Source: SIG454 sp045646365
GTDB taxonomy: Bacteria > Bacillota > Clostridia > Monoglobales > Monoglobaceae
DNA length: 9,842 nt
Direction: 5' to 3'
Assembly (NCBI GenBank): GCA_045646365.1
Contig: JAZRKP010000077.1
Location: 1 to 9,842, forward strand
The position numbers and the translations under genes were made by a program. The notes beneath the pieces are model-generated. The model saw only the letters and a list, made by a program, of their open reading frames with translations, made no database searches and had not been told where the DNA came from. This document shows, in pieces, positions 5,040-9,842 of the stretch (positions are counted from its first letter, which is position 1; each line of letters begins with the position of its first letter).

Positions 5040-5825
5040 CTATTTATTAAGCCACGCATGGTCTTCGTCTGTTGTCATATAAAAGCCTCTGTCTTCCCCT
5101 GCCATTATCCAGAGATAATAGTTGTCATAGCCGGGAGCTGCATGGAATGGGTGGTATCCTCTTGGGATTTCAACAAAATCGCCTGACTTAACTGTATAAG
5201 TTTCGTCAATATCCCCTTCCATTGTATAAACCTTCTGAATACCAAAGCCCTGTGGCTCTTTAAATTCATAATAGTAAATCTCTTCTGTCTGTGCCTCTTT
5301 AGGCATATTATCATCATCGTGCTTATGTGGCGGATAGCTTGCCCACTGACCGCCTTTAACAAATGCCTCGCCGATATAGAGCATATTCGCATCTACTCTT
5401 TCGTCAAGGATGAAATGAGCCTCTCTTTCCCAGCCTGGTTTGCCGAGATTTTTGATAACAACATCTTCAGGGTTTACGATTGCAGGCTTAAACGCCTTAT
5501 CTGACGGGGATTTACAAACCGCAATCTGTACCTCGCCAACACCCTCTACTGTAAACGGGGTGTTTGCAGGAATATAGATACAAGTTGCAGGTCCGTCAAA
5601 AACATCTTTTCGCTTACCTGCATTTTCAAAAGCAAAGTTTGCACCCTTAACCGTACATTTTCCGCCTAAAATAACAAGGGCATACTCCTTATCCTCTTCT
5701 CTGTAAGACTTTGTATCGCCGTCAGCGAGTCTTAACATATCCATTTCAACTTTCTGGCAAAAGCTGTCTTCAAACTTAAATATTTCGGATTTACCAAACT
5801 TTTTATTCCAACTTCTTTTAAACAT
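5040..5825 (-). CDS. iolB: 5-deoxy-glucuronate isomerase family protein (IolB)
   Basis: The 261-aa product shows the family pattern along its whole length. It has SYPPHKHD at about 163-170 (metal-binding histidines), EEIYYYEFKEPQGFGIQ at 181-197, and PRGYHPFHAAPGYDNYYLWIMAG at 221-243, in a double cupin fold. IolB converts 5-deoxy-D-glucuronate to 5-dehydro-2-deoxy-D-gluconate in myo-inositol breakdown. I chose ATG 5825 because AAGGAG lies ten bases upstream. An in-frame GTG at 5834 would have its ribosome binding site only one base away. The start overlaps the end of the PfkB gene (ATGTTTAA), indicating coupled translation. The other inositol genes iolG, iolE, iolD and iolA are not in the window, so the physiological substrate may be a related sugar acid. 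Confidence 0.85.
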   Translation of the reverse strand: MFKRSWNKKFGKSEIFKFEDSFCQKVEMDMLRLADGDTKSYREEDKEYALVILGGKCTVKGANFAFENAGKRKDVFDGPATCIYIPANTPFTVEGVGEVQIAVCKSPSDKAFKPAIVNPEDVVIKNLGKPGWEREAHFILDERVDANMLYIGEAFVKGGQWASYPPHKHDDDNMPKEAQTEEIYYYEFKEPQGFGIQKVYTMEGDIDETYTVKSGDFVEIPRGYHPFHAAPGYDNYYLWIMAGEDRGFYMTTDEDHAWLNK

Positions 5826-6729
5826 CAATTCCACGCTCCTTTAAGAAATTTATTGTTTCAGCAAGAGTCGGCACGCCCTCTCTTGCACCTACCTTCGTGC
5901 ATTTTAAAGCCGAAACGGCACTTGAAAACACGCACGCTTTTTCATAATCCATTTTATGTGTAATTGCAAATGCAAATGCGCCGTGGAAAACATCTCCCGA
6001 TCCATTTGAGTCAACTGCATCAACTAAAAATGCGGGATATTTTTCCACTGTTTTGCCGTCAAAAATAATTCCGCCCTCTTTTCCTTGTGTTATAACAACG
6101 ACTTCAGGGGAATATTTTTCATACAGAACTTTTGCCGCATCTTCAACATTTTCCGCCTTCGTATGTCCCAGAGCAAACTCTTCTGACGGAATTAAAATAT
6201 CTGCATAAGGCAGAAGATTTTCAACCCCTTCATAGAGTCCTCCTGCATCATAAAGCACCTTTGTTCCGTTTTCCTTTGCGATTTTCGCACCCCTTATTGC
6301 GGCTTCCATATCGTTTCCGTCAACCATCAAAATTTGGGCATCAGCAATAGCCTTTGCAGAAAGTCCGTCAATCTCGGTTGGCGGGACATTTCCGCGAAAG
6401 AAAACACAGGTTCTTGAGGCATTTTCCTTTGCAAGCCATATACAGGAGCAAAAGGAATCGTATCCTGACTTAATTTTGATATATTCTGTGTCAACGCCGT
6501 ATTTCTCGAAATCATTTTTAAGAAATACACCGCCGTTATCGTCACTTAAGTTACCGATAAAAGCACAGTCCGCACCAAGCTTTGATGCAGCAACAAGACC
6601 TGTTGCTGTGGGTCCGCCACCGCTTACTTTAACGCCATCAGCACGCATTTTGGTATCCTCTGTCGGATAAGTTTCGACAGTATAAAGGGTATCAAAAACA
6701 TTTGCACCGATTCCAACTATCTTTGCCAT
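5818..6729 (-). CDS. PfkB-family carbohydrate kinase
   Basis: The 303-aa protein has the two ribokinase-family signatures. The first is an N-terminal glycine-rich region, SGGGPTATGLVAASKLG (36-52). The second is the C-terminal anion-hole and catalytic motif DSNGSGDVFHGAFAFA (240-255), in which Asp246 is the catalytic base. The usual GAGD is GSGD here, a mild change. Such kinases phosphorylate sugars or sugar acids. Beside an IolB and a class II aldolase the natural proposal is the IolC step, phosphorylation of 5-dehydro-2-deoxygluconate, but the sequence is not a clear IolC and a ketohexokinase-like role is equally possible. The ATG at 6729 follows the aldolase stop by three bases, with AAAGG of the aldolase end serving as ribosome binding site. 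Confidence 0.85.
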   Translation of the reverse strand: MAKIVGIGANVFDTLYTVETYPTEDTKMRADGVKVSGGGPTATGLVAASKLGADCAFIGNLSDDNGGVFLKNDFEKYGVDTEYIKIKSGYDSFCSCIWLAKENASRTCVFFRGNVPPTEIDGLSAKAIADAQILMVDGNDMEAAIRGAKIAKENGTKVLYDAGGLYEGVENLLPYADILIPSEEFALGHTKAENVEDAAKVLYEKYSPEVVVITQGKEGGIIFDGKTVEKYPAFLVDAVDSNGSGDVFHGAFAFAITHKMDYEKACVFSSAVSALKCTKVGAREGVPTLAETINFLKERGIDV

Positions 6730-6732
6730 ATT

Positions 6733-7572
6733 TTACGCCTTTCCGTCTGCGCCAACAAGCTTAATCTTTTCAACCGCAAGCTCTTTAACTGTTTCAATCG
6801 GGTGTTTCATAAATAAATCAATAGCAAGGCTTCTGTTAGGGTCATCTAAAGTTTCCTTTGTTCCCTTTGCAAATGCACAGCATACATCCGTTCCGATATT
6901 CATCTTGCGGATACCCGCCTTAATTGCCGCTTTAACCTGCTCATCAGGAATGCCGCTTCCGCCGTGAAGAACAAGAGGAATTCCGCCTGTTGCCTCTCTT
7001 ATAGCCTTAACTCTTTCTATATCAAGCTTTGGCTCTTTTTTATAGTGTCCGTGTGCATTTCCAATAAGAACTGCAAGACAACAAACATTCGTTCTTTTAA
7101 CAAATTCTGCAGCTTCTTGTGGGTCTGTAAATTCTTCCATCGCATCATCATTAACGCTTCCCACATGACCAAGCTCGCCCTCAACAGAAATATCAATAGC
7201 TCCGCAGATATCAACGATATGTTTCGTATTTTCAACATTTTCTTCAAAAGGATGAACAGAGCCATCATACATTATTCCCGTCGCACCCCAACGGAGAGCC
7301 TTCTGGACTTCCAATTCTGATGGGCCGTGGTCAAGGTGGAAACAAACAGGAACAGTCGCTTTTCTTGCCGCTGCAACTATGGCAGGGCAAAGGTAATATC
7401 CGACTTCTTCATTTAAAAGTCTTGGATAAACCTGAATAATAACGGGTGCACGAAGCTCCTCTGCCGCCTTTACAACGCCCATTATGGTTTCCGTGTTATA
7501 CACATTAAAAGCAGGAATGGCAAAGTTGCCTTTTTCCGCCATATTGATAATCTCTTTAAGAGTTACAAGCAT
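6733..7572 (-). CDS. Class II (metal-dependent) ketose-bisphosphate aldolase, FBA/GatY/IolJ type
   Basis: The 279-aa length and all landmarks fit the class II aldolases. They are FHLDHG with Asp81 and the zinc ligand His82, VEGELGHVG (130-138), GNAHGHY with His174, LHGGSGIP with His203, and KMNIGTD (223-229), which binds the phosphate of DHAP. The reaction is reversible cleavage of a phosphorylated ketose to dihydroxyacetone phosphate and an aldehyde. With IolB and a sugar kinase next door it may act like IolJ (6-phospho-5-dehydro-2-deoxygluconate to DHAP plus malonate semialdehyde), but the fold also covers fructose- and tagatose-bisphosphate aldolases. The start overlaps the end of the Fe-S gene by ten bases (ATGCTTGTAA), with GAGGAGG ahead of it. 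Confidence 0.9.
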   Translation of the reverse strand: MLVTLKEIINMAEKGNFAIPAFNVYNTETIMGVVKAAEELRAPVIIQVYPRLLNEEVGYYLCPAIVAAARKATVPVCFHLDHGPSELEVQKALRWGATGIMYDGSVHPFEENVENTKHIVDICGAIDISVEGELGHVGSVNDDAMEEFTDPQEAAEFVKRTNVCCLAVLIGNAHGHYKKEPKLDIERVKAIREATGGIPLVLHGGSGIPDEQVKAAIKAGIRKMNIGTDVCCAFAKGTKETLDDPNRSLAIDLFMKHPIETVKELAVEKIKLVGADGKA

Positions 7573-8633
7573 TCTGATACAACCTCCTCGATTGTTTTAA
7601 GCTCCATATTTTCAGGCTTTGTCTGAGATAACAACATATATTCCGCAGGACTTACGGTTACAACTGTTGTTGCACCGATATTCTTTGCGTTTATCCATCT
7701 GTTTTCCGCAACCTTTTTCATAACATCAGGCATATACTCATTCATAATGAGGTTTCCTGCAAGCTGTGTATATTCTTTATTTAAAAGCATTTCCTTAACC
7801 TGACCGCAGGATGAAAGAATTTCACGAATTGGCTCTGTTTCTTCCAAATCTCTTGCAAGGATTGGGCTATCTTGCGGAGTAAATTCTTTACCGCTGTTCT
7901 TTACATTAAGCTTGCCGTCTTTAATAAGCTTTGCTAAAAATTCAGTAAAGGTTACAACTTCGGCTTTTACTTCAATGCCCCATTCCTTATATTCACGCTT
8001 CATAACTTTAGCGTCGGCAGGGTCATAGCAAACAACCATTTTATATTCATTCAAAACTTTAGCACAGTTTTCCATAACTGCCTTTGTTTCAGCCGCCGCA
8101 CCGATTAAAAAGTCCATTGAATAGCCGCTGTTTGGCTCGTCTTTTAAGAGAGTAAATCCAACCCCTGCTTTTGTAAGAAGCTCAACTGCAGTTTTAGCGC
8201 AACCTTTCGCTCTTACATCCTCGCCAGTGAAGAAAAGAATGTCGCCGTTTTTAATTTCAGGTATATTTTCATTTTTCTCCGCACCGTATACATTTCCTTT
8301 TTCTGCAATGTTTTGCACCATTGTCATTATGTATTCAGGGAGTTTTCCGTCAAGAGCCGCGCCGAGTCTTGCCTCTTTTGTAAACATAACAGGATCCCAA
8401 CCTGTCACACAGTCTGTCATACAACCGCCACAAAGGGAACATTCATAAACATTATTTATAATATCCTCTGAATATTCAATAGTGTCTCTCATTACTAAAG
8501 AAAGTCCTAAAGCTCTTGCTCTTGCAGTATTTCTTTCAAGGCCTGTTGCGTTTCCAATTGGACATACATGGTGACACATCCAGCAGAAACGACAACTATC
8601 TATATGTTCTTTTGATTTCTGAGTAAATTGCAT
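7563..8633 (-). CDS. Two-[4Fe-4S] electron-transfer protein, GlcF/HdrD-like with degenerate CCG domains
   Basis: The 356-aa protein opens with two complete [4Fe-4S] motifs: Cys14, 17, 20, 24 followed by Pro, and Cys65, 68, 71, 75. This is the arrangement of GlcF, LutA-like and HdrD proteins that pass electrons from a flavin dehydrogenase. In those families two cysteine-rich CCG domains follow. Here the first reads DEPNSGYSMDF (165-175) in place of a CCGxP motif. The second has QDSPILAR in place of the DPC element and LAGNLI (291-296) in place of the CCGGGG element. The special catalytic cluster of HdrD should therefore be missing, leaving a plain electron relay. It follows the FAD oxidase gene by 15 bases, with GGGGAGG eight bases before the ATG. 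There is no membrane segment, so the protein is cytoplasmic. Confidence 0.85.
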   Translation of the reverse strand: MQFTQKSKEHIDSCRFCWMCHHVCPIGNATGLERNTARARALGLSLVMRDTIEYSEDIINNVYECSLCGGCMTDCVTGWDPVMFTKEARLGAALDGKLPEYIMTMVQNIAEKGNVYGAEKNENIPEIKNGDILFFTGEDVRAKGCAKTAVELLTKAGVGFTLLKDEPNSGYSMDFLIGAAAETKAVMENCAKVLNEYKMVVCYDPADAKVMKREYKEWGIEVKAEVVTFTEFLAKLIKDGKLNVKNSGKEFTPQDSPILARDLEETEPIREILSSCGQVKEMLLNKEYTQLAGNLIMNEYMPDVMKKVAENRWINAKNIGATTVVTVSPAEYMLLSQTKPENMELKTIEEVVSECL

Positions 8634-8648
8634 ATCTGTTTCCTCCCC

Positions 8649-9842
8649 TTAAAGTCCTAATTTAAACGGGTTCATAATTCCGTTCGGATCAAGCTGTTTC
8701 TTGATTCCCTCAAATACCTGCATTGCAGGGCCATACTGCTCTTTCATAAGTCTGCCAAGCTTTATGCCTACGCCGTGGTGGTCATTTACAACACCGCCGT
8801 TTGCAAGGGCAGTTCTTACACCGCAGTTCCAGATTTCCTGATGGAGTCTGAATGCTTCATGGGGATCTTTAGGAACATATTCGCCATCAACAATAAATCT
8901 GTCATAAATCATGCAGCCCCATTCATACCAATGTGAGAAATGAGCAATAAATCTTGCAAATGGGAAGTTTGTTTCAATTGCTTTTTTCATTTCCCAATAA
9001 ATCTTTTCAATCTTATCATAGGGAGCAATTGTATCCATAGTACCATAGCACTGTGGAAGATCCATCATATGACCGGGATAGAAGAATGTGATTTTTTCTT
9101 TCCACCATTTTTCGCCATATTCGGAGCCTAAATCTTCAGCACCGTATTTCCCAAATGTATCAAGAAGGATTTTCATTTCTAAATCTGCTATTTCTTTTAC
9201 ACCTTCAACTGCAATATTCATAAATGCGCCTTTTTTCTCAACACCAACAATCTTTTTAATAAGTGTTGCTGTTTCAGCTTCATCATAAAGACGCATAACT
9301 GATGGTTTAAATTTCTGCAAGAGTTCTCTTGCTGCATTAAATGCATCTGTCATATTATGGAACAAGAATCCTCTGAACTGACGGGATTCGGGCTGTTCGT
9401 ATATTCTCATCTGCGCTTTAGTCATAACACCAAGTGTTCCTTCGGAACCAATGAATATCTGGTTGAGGTCAGGACCTGCAGCGTGCTTTGGTACAGGAGA
9501 TGTTTCAATGATATCACCGTTTGGAAGAACAACTTCCATCTGCATTACCATATCATCAATTTTGCCATATTTAGTAGATGATACACCAATACCTCTGTGT
9601 GCCAAAAAACCACCAACTGTTGAACATGTAAGAGATGAAGGATAATGCATTGTTGCGTAGCCCTTTTCATTTGCTGCAAGTTCAATATGTTTGTAGATAG
9701 CGCCTGTGCCACATTCTATGTACATAGCCTGTTCATTTAAATCGTATATTTTATTCATACGTTTGGTATCAAGCACGATACCACCACAAACAGGAAGTGC
9801 ACCACCCTGTGAACCACCACCTGCTCCCCATGTTGTAACGGG
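8649..9842 (-). CDS. FAD-linked oxidase, alkylglycerone-phosphate synthase / GlcD-like (N-terminus missing)
   Basis: The frame is open to the right edge, so 397 residues are visible and roughly 60 to 80 N-terminal residues are missing. An internal GTG at 9776 is not the start, because the frame upstream of it encodes the FAD pyrophosphate loop (TTWGAGGGSQGG). Next come the second FAD-binding region (HYPSSLTCSTVGGFLAHRG, then KYGKIDDMV and NGDIIET) and GSEGTLGVMTKAQMRI, all typical of the PCMH-type FAD_binding_4 domain. The C-terminal oxidase domain has NDHHGVG at visible residues 353-359, the histidine motif shared with alkylglycerone-phosphate synthases, and ends DPNGIMNPFKLGL. Family members oxidise 2-hydroxy acids or, in AGPS, do a redox-neutral exchange. 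Beside an Fe-S relay and an ETF, a dehydrogenase role is more likely. The substrate is unknown. Confidence 0.88.
   Translation of the reverse strand, partial: PVTTWGAGGGSQGGALPVCGGIVLDTKRMNKIYDLNEQAMYIECGTGAIYKHIELAANEKGYATMHYPSSLTCSTVGGFLAHRGIGVSSTKYGKIDDMVMQMEVVLPNGDIIETSPVPKHAAGPDLNQIFIGSEGTLGVMTKAQMRIYEQPESRQFRGFLFHNMTDAFNAARELLQKFKPSVMRLYDEAETATLIKKIVGVEKKGAFMNIAVEGVKEIADLEMKILLDTFGKYGAEDLGSEYGEKWWKEKITFFYPGHMMDLPQCYGTMDTIAPYDKIEKIYWEMKKAIETNFPFARFIAHFSHWYEWGCMIYDRFIVDGEYVPKDPHEAFRLHQEIWNCGVRTALANGGVVNDHHGVGIKLGRLMKEQYGPAMQVFEGIKKQLDPNGIMNPFKLGL

Noticed and set aside
5826..5834. GTG at 5834 as start of the IolB-family gene
   Set aside because: The AAGGAG ribosome binding site ends only one base before it. 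The ATG at 5825 has proper spacing and overlaps the upstream stop in a normal coupling arrangement.
9774..9776. GTG at 9776 as start of the FAD oxidase
   Set aside because: The open frame upstream of it to the window edge encodes the conserved FAD pyrophosphate-binding loop, so the gene begins outside the window.

Overview
The window looks like chromosome from a low-GC, anaerobic Firmicute, most likely of the class Clostridia. Supporting signs are strong GGAGG-type ribosome binding sites, AT-rich spacers, an electron-transferring flavoprotein (ETF) with the NAD(H)-type beta motif of anaerobes, and close packing of genes. Species cannot be told from the sequence. Every protein gene found is on the minus strand, so transcription runs from high to low coordinates.

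Right part (2176-9842): one seven-gene operon with spacings from a 10-bp overlap to a 15-bp gap. In order of transcription it encodes an alkylglycerone-phosphate-synthase/GlcD-like FAD oxidase (cut by the right edge), a two-[4Fe-4S] protein of the GlcF/HdrD type, a class II DHAP-forming aldolase, a PfkB sugar kinase, an IolB-type isomerase, an FGGY (xylulokinase-like) kinase and a fused EtfB-EtfA. The first, second and last genes form a plausible electron path from an organic substrate through flavin and iron-sulfur centres to an ETF and NAD(H). The other four look like a sugar-acid or inositol-type route (isomerise, phosphorylate, cleave to DHAP and an aldehyde). No transporter, regulator or operon promoter lies inside the window. 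The promoter must be beyond position 9842. The substrate is unknown.

Junction (about 1740-2112): a 3' fragment of a tRNA-Ser(CGA) gene, running from the anticodon loop to CCA, sits on the plus strand with a strong intrinsic terminator behind it and no 5' half in front of it. This is the expected scar of an element integrated into a tRNA gene. The geometry puts the element to the left. Three tandem 11-bp repeats about 170 bp inside that end are candidate integrase arm sites.

Left part (1 to about 1947): the end of the presumed integrated element, visibly more AT-rich. It holds a three-gene cassette with its own promoter and terminator (a strongly acidic 121-aa protein, a stand-alone PAS protein, and a very acidic 164-aa protein). 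It then has a regulatory region with three tandem 11-bp TGCAGC repeats plus a fourth copy, a near-consensus sigma-70 promoter, and the first 31 codons of a gene resembling the RepA/AAA-type ATPases of mobile elements. No integrase gene is visible. It would be expected beyond the left edge.
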